Made by a program: the position numbers and the translations under genes
Part shown: in pieces, positions 12,084-18,162 of the stretch
Layout: the number at the start of each line of letters is the position of its first letter
Numbering within the stretch: position 1 is the stretch's first letter
NCBI GenBank assembly: GCA_027069365.1
Contig: JALXES010000063.1
Coordinates: 1-18,162 of the forward strand
Length of the DNA: 18,162 bases
Origin: Candidatus Moraniibacteriota bacterium
Lineage (GTDB): Bacteria; Patescibacteriota; Minisyncoccia; Moranbacterales; GCA-2747515
Reading direction: 5' to 3'
Notes under the pieces: model-generated
Database searches by the model: none
What the model saw: the letters and a program-made list of their open reading frames with translations, nothing else
What the model was told of the DNA's origin: nothing

Positions 12084-13484
12084 ATGCAGACACAACAGCA
12101 TGCAACAGTGCAGATGGATGCGCTTACGGCGTTCGCCAAGCGGCGGGGGTTTGTGTTTCCATCCAGCGAGATCTACGGTGGGCTCGCGGCGGTGTACGAC
12201 TACGGGCCGTACGGGACGCTTCTGGCGCGCAACATTCGCGACGCGTGGTTTCGCGCGATGGTCCAACTGCACCCGAACATCGTGCCGCTGGACAGCAGCA
12301 TCTTTATGGCGCCGCAGGTGTGGGAAGCATCGGGGCACGTGAAGAATTTCAGCGATCCGCTGGCAGAGTGCAAGCAGTGCCACGCGCGCGTGCGGGTGGA
12401 CCACCTGCTGGAGGCGGCAGGTGTGTTTGCGGATGAAAAGATGAGCGATGAGGAAATCAACGCGCTGCTGCGTGAGCACGCGGACGCGGTGCGCTGCCCG
12501 CAGTGCGGCGGCAGCGACTTTACAGACGCTAAGGCGTTCAATCTGTTGGTGCAGTCCAACCTCGGTAACTTCACCGGCAACTGGAGCGCGCAGCCAACCT
12601 ACCTGCGCGGTGAGACCTGTCAGGGCATCTATGTAAATTACAAAAATGTGCTGGACACTGCGCGCGTGAAAGTGCCATTCGGCATCGCGCAGATCGGCAA
12701 GGCGTTTCGCAATGAGATTACCGCGCGGCAGTTCATCTTCCGTAAGCGAGAGTTTGAGCAGATGGAGATGCAGTACTTTGTGGCACCGGACGCGATGATG
12801 GACGCGTATGAGGAATGGCGCGCAAAGCGCTGGCGGTTCTACACGGAGACGCTGGGCTTCCGCGAGGAGAATATCCGCTGGCACGAGCACGAGAACCTCG
12901 TCTTTTACGCCAAGGCCGCGCATGACATTGAGTACCGCTTCCCGTTCGGGTTCAAGGAATTGGAAGGCGTACACGCGCGCGGCGACTATGACTTAACGCA
13001 GCATATGAAAGCGTCCGGAAAGGATCTGACCTACCGCGATCCGCACACGGGGCAGAAGTACGTGCCGCACATTGTGGAGACATCGGTGGGTGTGGACCGG
13101 CTATTCTTGGCGGTACTGACTGAGGCGTACGAGGAGGAAAATCTCGGCGACGGCAAGACGCGTACGGTGTTGCACCTGCCGGGCGCGCTTGCACCGATAA
13201 AAGTCGCCGTCTTTCCGCTGATGAAGAACAAGCCGGACCTCGTAGCGAAGGCGCGGGAAGTTTTTGGTGCGTTGAGCGCACAGTATATGTGTGAGTTTGA
13301 CGACAACGGCAATGTCGGCAAGCGTTACCGCCGGCAGGACGAAATCGGCACGCCGTACTGTGTAACGGTGGACTTTCAGACGCTGGAAGACGGCACGGTG
13401 ACGCTGCGCGATCGCGACACGATGGCGCAGGAGCGCGTACCGGCAAGCGACCTCGCGGCAACGGTCGCTGCGCGGATTGCATAA
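12084..13484 (+). CDS. glyS: Glycyl-tRNA synthetase, single-chain dimeric (eukaryotic-like) type
   Basis: This class II enzyme charges tRNA-Gly with glycine. The 466-residue product is the one-gene alpha2 form, not the alpha/beta form of E. coli. Visible blocks: FVFPSSEIYGG and YDYGPYG near the N-terminus, SGHVKNFSDPL with Cys pairs CKQC and, further on, CPQC that likely bind zinc, motif 2 in FGIAQIGKAFRNEI and FRKREFEQMEMQYF, and motif 3 in ETSVGVDRLFLAVL. A C-terminal anticodon-binding domain begins IKVAVFPLMKNKPDL. ATG 12084 is preferred because GTG 12060 lies upstream of the predicted transcription start. Its codons are more GC-rich at third positions than those of murF and pepA next door. 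The pepA gene follows after 20 bases. Confidence 0.96.
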   Translation: MQTQQHATVQMDALTAFAKRRGFVFPSSEIYGGLAAVYDYGPYGTLLARNIRDAWFRAMVQLHPNIVPLDSSIFMAPQVWEASGHVKNFSDPLAECKQCHARVRVDHLLEAAGVFADEKMSDEEINALLREHADAVRCPQCGGSDFTDAKAFNLLVQSNLGNFTGNWSAQPTYLRGETCQGIYVNYKNVLDTARVKVPFGIAQIGKAFRNEITARQFIFRKREFEQMEMQYFVAPDAMMDAYEEWRAKRWRFYTETLGFREENIRWHEHENLVFYAKAAHDIEYRFPFGFKELEGVHARGDYDLTQHMKASGKDLTYRDPHTGQKYVPHIVETSVGVDRLFLAVLTEAYEEENLGDGKTRTVLHLPGALAPIKVAVFPLMKNKPDLVAKAREVFGALSAQYMCEFDDNGNVGKRYRRQDEIGTPYCVTVDFQTLEDGTVTLRDRDTMAQERVPASDLAATVAARIA

Positions 13485-13504
13485 ATCATAAAGAAGAGAG
13501 ATAT

Positions 13505-14935
13505 ATGAAAATGACAGTAACAGAGAGTGTGCCAAAGGTGCCACGTGCCCGTCGTGACACGGTGTGTCGTGTGCGGTTTGTAGCGGGGCAGAAAGCGCCA
13601 CGGTACTGTGTGCATGGTTCAACTGCAACACTGGAGATGGATGTGCCACACGAGCCACTCTCGCGGCACCAGTGGATGGTCCTTATGCGTCGCACTATTC
13701 GTACGGCACAATCACATGGTATTGCACGGCTGATTATTGTGTGGCAAGACATTGTGCGCGACGACATGGATGCAGCGACGTGTGCACAGATGATAGCGGA
13801 GAACATGCACATGGCGGCGTATACTTTTCGGACGTACAAGAAGAAGCCTGCAGAGGGGTGGCAGGATGTTGCAGAGGTTGTGATGGTTGCGCCGCACAAA
13901 GAGCGGCGTGTCATCGCACGTGGTGTGCGCACAGGGACAGTCATTGCCGCACAGGTCAATGCGTGTCGCGATCTTGCCAATACACCGGGCGATGACATGA
14001 CGCCGGCACTGTTGGTGCGCCGTGTGCGTGCACTTGCGCGCGGTGTGAAAAATGTTCGTGTTCGTGTGCTAACACCGCAACAGATGCGCGCCAGAAAGAT
14101 GGGTGGTGTTCTGGCGGTGGGGCGCGGCAGCGCGCATACGCCGCGGTTTCTCATTGTGGAATACATGGGTGGAGCAAAGACCGCCAAGCCGATTGTACTT
14201 GTAGGCAAGGGTGTGACGTTTGATAGTGGCGGCATTGACGTGAAGCCGTATCCGTATGCTACGGAGATGATGATGGATATGAGCGGTGGCGCAGCAGTTG
14301 TCACAGCGCTTCTGGCAGCAGCAAAGCTTGGTTTGAAGAAGAATATTGTCGCGCTCGTGCCGGCGGTAGAAAATATGCCCGGCGGCAGCAGCTTTCGTCC
14401 CGGTGACGTGCTGCGGATGATGGACGGCACGACGGTAGAGGTGCGCAACACCGATGCCGAGGGGCGACTCATTCTTGCCGACGCACTGACATACGCGCAG
14501 AAGTACTACACACCGGCGCAGATTGTGGATGTGGCGACGCTTACCGGTGCCGCACTTGTTGCACTGGGGCAGCAGGCCAGCGCTGCGTGTACACGTGATG
14601 ATATGATGGCAAGTGAGCTCTTCACCTGTGGTGAGGAGAGTGGCGACCGTGCGTGGCCGCTGCCACTGTGGGATGAATACGATGCAATGCTTAAGAGTGA
14701 TGTGGCGGACATTGCCAATATCTCCACACCGGGGCAGGACCGCTATGCCGGGACAATTACGGCGGCGGCGTTCCTCAAGCATTTTGTTGATGAGAGCATA
14801 CCGTGGGCACACATTGATATGGCACCACGCATGACAGCCACCAAGGACGAGGCGCTTGCACCGGGTGCGGCAGGTGCGCCGGTGCGCTTGCTCATGCGCT
14901 TGCTCATGCGTAAGGGAAGTAGCGCAAAAGAGTAA
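13505..14935 (+). CDS. pepA: Leucyl aminopeptidase, M17 family
   Basis: A cytosolic two-zinc aminopeptidase that removes N-terminal residues, recycling peptides. The 476-residue product keeps every catalytic residue of E. coli PepA, each shifted by 35: metal ligands K235, D240, D258, D317, E319 and catalytic K247 and R321. They lie in VGKGVTFDSGGIDVKP (233-248), MDMSGG (257-262) and the M17 signature NTDAEGRLILADAL (315-328). The N-terminal half (1-165) is the divergent regulatory domain, also Arg-rich here. A purine-rich AAGAAGAGAG precedes ATG 13505 by a few bases. The gene lies 20 bases after glyS, probably in the same transcript, and is closed by the terminator at 14961-14988. Some M17 proteins also bind DNA; nothing here tests that. 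Confidence 0.95.
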   Translation: MKMTVTESVPKVPRARRDTVCRVRFVAGQKAPRYCVHGSTATLEMDVPHEPLSRHQWMVLMRRTIRTAQSHGIARLIIVWQDIVRDDMDAATCAQMIAENMHMAAYTFRTYKKKPAEGWQDVAEVVMVAPHKERRVIARGVRTGTVIAAQVNACRDLANTPGDDMTPALLVRRVRALARGVKNVRVRVLTPQQMRARKMGGVLAVGRGSAHTPRFLIVEYMGGAKTAKPIVLVGKGVTFDSGGIDVKPYPYATEMMMDMSGGAAVVTALLAAAKLGLKKNIVALVPAVENMPGGSSFRPGDVLRMMDGTTVEVRNTDAEGRLILADALTYAQKYYTPAQIVDVATLTGAALVALGQQASAACTRDDMMASELFTCGEESGDRAWPLPLWDEYDAMLKSDVADIANISTPGQDRYAGTITAAAFLKHFVDESIPWAHIDMAPRMTATKDEALAPGAAGAPVRLLMRLLMRKGSSAKE

Positions 14936-14960
14936 GATGTACCGGGAGGTTGTAAAAATC

Positions 14961-14988
14961 AAAAAACACCCGTATGCGGGTGTTTTTT
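14961..14988. terminator. Bidirectional terminator between pepA and the GH-like gene
   Basis: AAAAAACACCCG (14961-14972) and CGGGTGTTTTTT (14977-14988) are perfect 12-base complements with loop TATG. T-runs follow the stem on both strands, so it can end both pepA (+) and the convergent gene stopping at 14995 (-). Confidence 0.93.
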
Positions 14989-14994
14989 GGTGTG

Positions 14995-16791
14995 CTATTC
15001 CTTGAGAAGATAGTGCTTGCCGCCGTGCTCTTTGATCCAATCATTGAGAGACTCCCAGACGTAAGCCTTCTCTTTGAGGTGTTGTCCAACATAGCGCACT
15101 TCACCCCACGTACCACCGGCAAACTGATAGTTGACGTACGCATCCATGTACTGCGAGAGGTTGTCAAGATAGTACTGATAGACATCGTAGATTTCCTGGT
15201 TGTTGACGTCGGCCTGTTTACCGCCCTCATAGGCGATGAGGGGAACGTTTTGTTCATCTGCCATTTCTTTCCAGTGTTTGACGTGTTCCATGATGGCATC
15301 AACGTCTGCTTTTGTGGGCACGCTGCCAATGTCACCGAGGTAGGGTGCGATAGCATAGACATCAGGGCGTGTGCCGTTAGGATTATACTTTGGGTCATTG
15401 ATAATATTCTCAAAGTGTCCGCGGAGCATATCGTGACCCATCTGGCCGGCAAGCACCTTGACGACGCGAGGGGAATTCTTACCAAAGACATCCTCAAACG
15501 CTTCCCAGAGTTTGATGGAAGCATAGGCATGATAGTTGAAACCTTCCCACCATGGGTTGTTGCCAACGATGTGGTTTTCGCCCGGCATGCCTTCCTCACG
15601 ACCGCGCTGGATGAGGTAGTTGGACTGCTCAAAACCGCCGTTCCACGTTTCGTTGGAGTACTCTACCCAGACACGGAGATTGGGGTCCAGGCGGTCGTAG
15701 AATAGTTTGGCAAGTTTGTGCCAGTAGTCGTCGGTGCTCTTGTCCGTGTGTGCCGGGACGGTAACCCAGCAGTCAATCTGTGCACGGTTGCACAAATCAA
15801 TGTACCATTCATACGCTAAGCCGGGATCGTAGTGCGGGGCAGCGCCGCTCTCATCAGACCAGTGAAAAATATCCCACGAGAGCGAGTCGTTATCAGGGTC
15901 ATCCGGCTGACGGCGATCAGCCCAGTTGACGATAGCGAGGTCGTTTGTTTGCCCCCAATCCATGAAGCGAAAGACGCCGTAATTTTTGATGTGGTCCAGG
16001 AACTCCGGGCGCCAAATGTTGGTGTTGTACATGCCGTTGGTCAGACCACTGGCAACAGCGCCGGCAAAGTCTGTATTTGTGCCGCCGACAAATGGGCAAA
16101 TCGCCCCATCTTCATGGCTGCACCACAGGTAGTTGGAATTTGTGCCGATGACCATCTCGCCACTTGGTACGACCTTTGTTTTCTGGTCTGGCACATTTGT
16201 GACGGTGGGCGCCGCAACAGCAGGCTCCTGTGGCGGTTCTTGCGGCTCAGGTTTTGATTCTTTTTTAATGTCGGTGTATCCACCAATGGCAACCGACCGT
16301 TTCTCGGTTTTCTTCTCTTCTTTCTTCTCTTCTTTCTTTTCTTGAGACTTCTTTTTATTGCCGCCGAGGTCAGTGTAGCCGCCAACCGCAAACGATCTGT
16401 TGCCTTGCGTCGCCGCATTTGTTGCGGTGCCTTGTGTTGATGTGCCAGACGAAGAGGCTGTCGTGGCTGTAGCCCCATCTGCGCCACGCGCACCGTTTGT
16501 GCCATTGTTATTGGATACAGCAATGGATGAGGCGTTTACGGCAACAGTAGTTGCTCCACCCGCTTGTGTGGTGTCGGTGTCACTGAGTGATGCCGGCGGC
16601 TGTGGCGTTGCGGGCAAGGCGTCTCCACCGGTAGTATGTGCTGATGTCGCAAGTGTTGCTGCTGCACTTGAAGACGCGGTGCCTGCCGCTCCTCCCAGTG
16701 TCCCGGTGGCGCTACCGGCAACCATGTAGGACGAAATGAGGGTAATGAGTGCGAGAACAACCTGTAGGAGCTGTTGGATAAGTGCTTCCAT
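14995..16791 (-). CDS. Membrane-anchored glycoside hydrolase-like (probable clan GH-A) protein with low-complexity stalk
   Basis: The 598-residue product has one N-terminal membrane segment (about 5-27) and no Lys or Arg before it. Residues 28-130 are an Ala/Ser/Thr/Gly-rich stalk. Two near-copies of RSxAxGGYTD (132-141 and 165-174) flank a Lys/Glu-rich segment (146-165); a Pro/Glu-rich spacer (175-210) follows. Residues 212-598 look like a (beta/alpha)8 barrel: FRFMDWG (275-280), WVTVPAH (342-348), VWVEYSNETWN (374-384), and PLIAYEGGK (517-525). SNE at 379-381 and E522 in AYEGG sit where clan GH-A enzymes carry the acid/base and nucleophile glutamates. Substrate unknown; a surface polysaccharide or host glycan is plausible. 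Catalysis is inferred from motif positions only. ATG 16791 is forced by an upstream in-frame stop. Confidence 0.72.
   Translation of the reverse strand: MEALIQQLLQVVLALITLISSYMVAGSATGTLGGAAGTASSSAAATLATSAHTTGGDALPATPQPPASLSDTDTTQAGGATTVAVNASSIAVSNNNGTNGARGADGATATTASSSGTSTQGTATNAATQGNRSFAVGGYTDLGGNKKKSQEKKEEKKEEKKTEKRSVAIGGYTDIKKESKPEPQEPPQEPAVAAPTVTNVPDQKTKVVPSGEMVIGTNSNYLWCSHEDGAICPFVGGTNTDFAGAVASGLTNGMYNTNIWRPEFLDHIKNYGVFRFMDWGQTNDLAIVNWADRRQPDDPDNDSLSWDIFHWSDESGAAPHYDPGLAYEWYIDLCNRAQIDCWVTVPAHTDKSTDDYWHKLAKLFYDRLDPNLRVWVEYSNETWNGGFEQSNYLIQRGREEGMPGENHIVGNNPWWEGFNYHAYASIKLWEAFEDVFGKNSPRVVKVLAGQMGHDMLRGHFENIINDPKYNPNGTRPDVYAIAPYLGDIGSVPTKADVDAIMEHVKHWKEMADEQNVPLIAYEGGKQADVNNQEIYDVYQYYLDNLSQYMDAYVNYQFAGGTWGEVRYVGQHLKEKAYVWESLNDWIKEHGGKHYLLKE
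16270..16299 (-). repeat. Second copy of a ten-residue duplication in the GH-like protein
   Basis: Encodes RSVAIGGYTD. It matches RSFAVGGYTD encoded at 16369-16398, with only conservative changes (F/V and V/I). The Lys/Glu-rich segment lies between the copies. Confidence 0.8.
16308..16343. repeat. 36-base homopyrimidine/homopurine tract with tandem 12-mers
   Basis: Every base on the plus strand from 16308 to 16343 is C or T. Within it TCTTCTCTTCTT occurs twice in perfect tandem (16311-16322 and 16323-16334). It encodes the Lys/Glu-rich segment of the GH-like protein and is a likely site of repeat-length variation. Confidence 0.9.
16369..16398 (-). repeat. First copy of a ten-residue duplication in the GH-like protein
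   Basis: Encodes RSFAVGGYTD, the partner of the copy at 16270-16299. The pair brackets the charged segment and suggests an internal duplication of a stalk module. Confidence 0.8.
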
Positions 16792-16839
16792 ATTTTTTAT
16801 CTTTTATGGCACATAAGTGCATCGCATGTGTATATGTGT

Positions 16840-16848
16840 ATTATAGCA
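16840..16848 (-). promoter_or_regulatory. Extended -10 promoter of the GH-like gene
   Basis: The minus strand reads TGC-TATAAT, a perfect extended -10, about 49 bases before the ATG at 16791. No good -35 is visible. It is back-to-back with the promoter at 16866-16874. Confidence 0.65.
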
Positions 16849-16865
16849 CAAAAACACAAAACATA

Positions 16866-16874
16866 TGCTATGAT
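16866..16874 (+). promoter_or_regulatory. Extended -10 promoter of the M16 peptidase gene
   Basis: TGC-TATGAT lies 52 bases before the ATG at 16927, with a predicted start near 16881. It forms a divergent pair with the element at 16840-16848, with 17 bases between them. Confidence 0.55.
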
Positions 16875-16926
16875 AAGTGCAGCCGAAAATGTGATTGAAA
16901 TCATTACAGATTTTACAGCAACAGTT

Positions 16927-18162
16927 ATGCGCTACACACAGCACACACTGCGCAATGGGCTGCGCGTGATCCTCGCACCGATGGCGGATGTCCAAAGTAC
17001 GACGGTGTTGATTATGACCGGCACCGGGTCGCGGTACGAGAGCGCGCGCGAGAACGGTTTGGCGCACTTTTTGGAGCACATGGTTTTCAAAGGTACCGCA
17101 AAACGTCCGACGGCGCAACACATCAGTAGCGAGTTGGATGCCATTGGCGGTGCGTACAATGCGTTTACCGGCAAAGACCGCACGGCGTACTACGCCAAGG
17201 TGCCGGCGGCGCACAGCGACATGGCACTGGATGTAATCAGTGATGTGTTTCTCAACGCGCGTTTGCGCCCGGCGGACATTGACAAGGAGCGCGGCGCAAT
17301 CCTGCAGGAGATCAATATGTACGAAGATATGCCGTCGCGGGACATCTACCATGTCTTTGATGCGCTGTTCTATGGGGATCACCCGCTGGGGCGGCCGATT
17401 TTGGGGCCAAAGGAGAATATCCGCGCGTTTACGCGTGCGGATTTGCGCGCCTATCTGACACGCTGCTACACACCGCGCAATACGGTGGTGTGTGTGGCGG
17501 GACGCTTCAACAAGCAGAAAGTGCTCTCCAAAATACGCGCTGACTTCGCGCAGATGCCGCACACGGAAGCGCCGACATGCGAGCCGTTTCGCGCTGTGCA
17601 GGACGCACCGCGCGTGGCGGTCAAACACAAAGCGACCGACCAGACGCAGTTTGTGCTCGGCGTGCCGGCGTGTGGCGCGCGGCACGCGGATCGCTATGCG
17701 GCGAGTGTGCTGGCAACAATTCTCGGTGGCGGGATGAGTAGTCGGTTGTTTATGGAAGTGCGCGAACAGCGCGGTTTGGCGTACAGTATCCACGCGGGGC
17801 TGGAGAAGCAGCCGGACAGTGGGGTACTCTACATCGCCGCCGGCGTTGAACACAAGCATCTGGCAGAGACGGTACGCGTGGTGCTTGATGAGTGTGCGCG
17901 TCTGACGCGGCGCGTTGTGACCGTACGGGAGCTTACCAAAGCCAAGGAATACCTCAAGGGACATCTGGTGCTTGGTTTGGATGGCTCTGACGACATCGCG
18001 CAGTTTCTGGTCGGGCAGGAGTTGACACACGGTCGCATCCTCTCACCGCAGGAGATGATGCGGCGCATTGACGCGGTCACGGCGGCGGACGTAAAGCGTC
18101 TTGCACGCGCGTATTTCGTGACGGAAAAATTAAACCTGGCGGCCATCGGGCCACACGAGGAC
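16927..18162 (+). CDS. M16-family zinc peptidase (processing-peptidase type), 3' end outside window
   Basis: The first 412 residues are present with no stop before the window ends. M16 enzymes are clamshell zinc peptidases that degrade or trim peptides; bacterial members of this size resemble the mitochondrial processing peptidase beta subunit. The inverted zinc motif HFLEH is at H47-H51 (E50 catalytic) in GLAHFLEHMVFKGT. The downstream glutamate ligand is most likely E128 in ERGAILQEINMYEDMPS, 77 residues after H51 as in MPP-type enzymes, with E121 also conserved. The second M16 domain shows GGGMSSRLFMEVREQRGLAYS (about 259-279), whose Arg and Tyr assist substrate binding. No signal peptide is present, so it is probably cytoplasmic. 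Codons are GC-rich like glyS. No Shine-Dalgarno site precedes the ATG. Confidence 0.92.
   Translation, partial: MRYTQHTLRNGLRVILAPMADVQSTTVLIMTGTGSRYESARENGLAHFLEHMVFKGTAKRPTAQHISSELDAIGGAYNAFTGKDRTAYYAKVPAAHSDMALDVISDVFLNARLRPADIDKERGAILQEINMYEDMPSRDIYHVFDALFYGDHPLGRPILGPKENIRAFTRADLRAYLTRCYTPRNTVVCVAGRFNKQKVLSKIRADFAQMPHTEAPTCEPFRAVQDAPRVAVKHKATDQTQFVLGVPACGARHADRYAASVLATILGGGMSSRLFMEVREQRGLAYSIHAGLEKQPDSGVLYIAAGVEHKHLAETVRVVLDECARLTRRVVTVRELTKAKEYLKGHLVLGLDGSDDIAQFLVGQELTHGRILSPQEMMRRIDAVTAADVKRLARAYFVTEKLNLAAIGPHED

Noticed and set aside
12042..12974. 310-codon ORF antisense to glyS
   Set aside because: A shadow of the highly GC-biased glyS gene; composition is Val/Leu/His/Arg-rich with no domain.
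14069..15040. 323-codon ORF antisense to pepA
   Set aside because: Cys/His/Arg-rich shadow frame that runs through the bidirectional terminator.
14974..15705. 243-codon plus-strand ORF opposite the GH-like gene
   Set aside because: Looks hydrophobic and protein-like at first, but it begins in the terminator loop and mirrors the GH-like frame that has coherent catalytic motifs.
16297..16356. CRISPR-like or satellite repeat
   Set aside because: The tandem 12-mers are in-frame coding repeats for a Lys/Glu segment; there are no spacers and no cas genes.
16804..18030. 408-codon minus-strand ORF at the right end
   Set aside because: Antisense to the M16 peptidase, which has HxxEH and the expected second-domain motif in its own frame. 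The antisense product is Arg/His/Val-rich without motifs, and its end runs through the promoter region.
1..18162. UGA recoded as glycine (SR1/Gracilibacteria code)
   Set aside because: TGA ends ftsI and murF at the expected protein lengths, and no in-frame TGA interrupts conserved domains.

Overview
The window looks like a chromosomal piece of a Patescibacteria (Candidate Phyla Radiation, CPR) bacterium. The evidence is a shortened dcw cluster, a MurF-type ligase lacking the usual N-terminal substrate domain, single-chain GlyRS, several short coiled-coil or membrane proteins of unknown function, very compact spacing and few Shine-Dalgarno sites. This placement is inference from gene content. 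TGA is used as a normal stop (ftsI, murF), so the recoded-UGA lineages (SR1/Gracilibacteria) are unlikely. No insertion sequence, transposase, integrase, phage gene or CRISPR array is visible.

Layout. 1-158 (-): the 5' end of a metallophosphoesterase gene. It is divergent from a 73-aa orphan ORF (240-461, +); between them lies a perfectly symmetric inverted repeat that reads as an extended -10 promoter in both directions. The orphan ORF ends at an intrinsic terminator. 502-3516 (-): tRNA-Gln(UUG), dnaX, a GtrA-family membrane protein and a conserved-looking coiled-coil/beta protein. 3722-4981 (+): a secreted beta-helix protein with a coiled-coil tail, whose stop overlaps that of a convergent 117-aa coiled-coil gene (4978-5331, -). 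5441-6693 (+): an MscS-type channel and a 51-aa single-span membrane peptide, followed by a terminator.

6808-12022 (+): the shortened division/wall cluster mraZ, rsmH, an ftsL-like gene, ftsI and murF. It is led by a good -35/-10 pair and G-rich repeats resembling MraZ boxes. The genes that usually lie between or after these in other bacteria (mraY, murD, ftsW, murG, murC, ftsQ, ftsA, ftsZ) are absent; glyS (12084) follows directly, then pepA (13505). 14961-14988 is a bidirectional terminator. 14995-16791 (-) is a membrane-anchored, probable clan GH-A glycoside hydrolase with a low-complexity stalk. It is divergent from an M16 zinc peptidase that runs off the right edge (16927-18162, +).

How the genes relate: mraZ to murF form a regulated division and peptidoglycan unit. 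dnaX, tRNA-Gln and glyS are housekeeping genes. The beta-helix protein, the GH-like protein, GtrA and MscS are cell-envelope proteins and the most lineage-specific content. Promoters here often carry an extended -10 of the form TGnTATRAT or TGCTATACT with a poor -35. The only strong Shine-Dalgarno site belongs to the 73-aa orphan ORF. I did not find clear evidence of a wholly new system. The best candidates for a second look are the symmetric promoter with its orphan ORF, the stalked GH-like surface protein, the beta-helix/coiled-coil protein and the domain-poor MurF.
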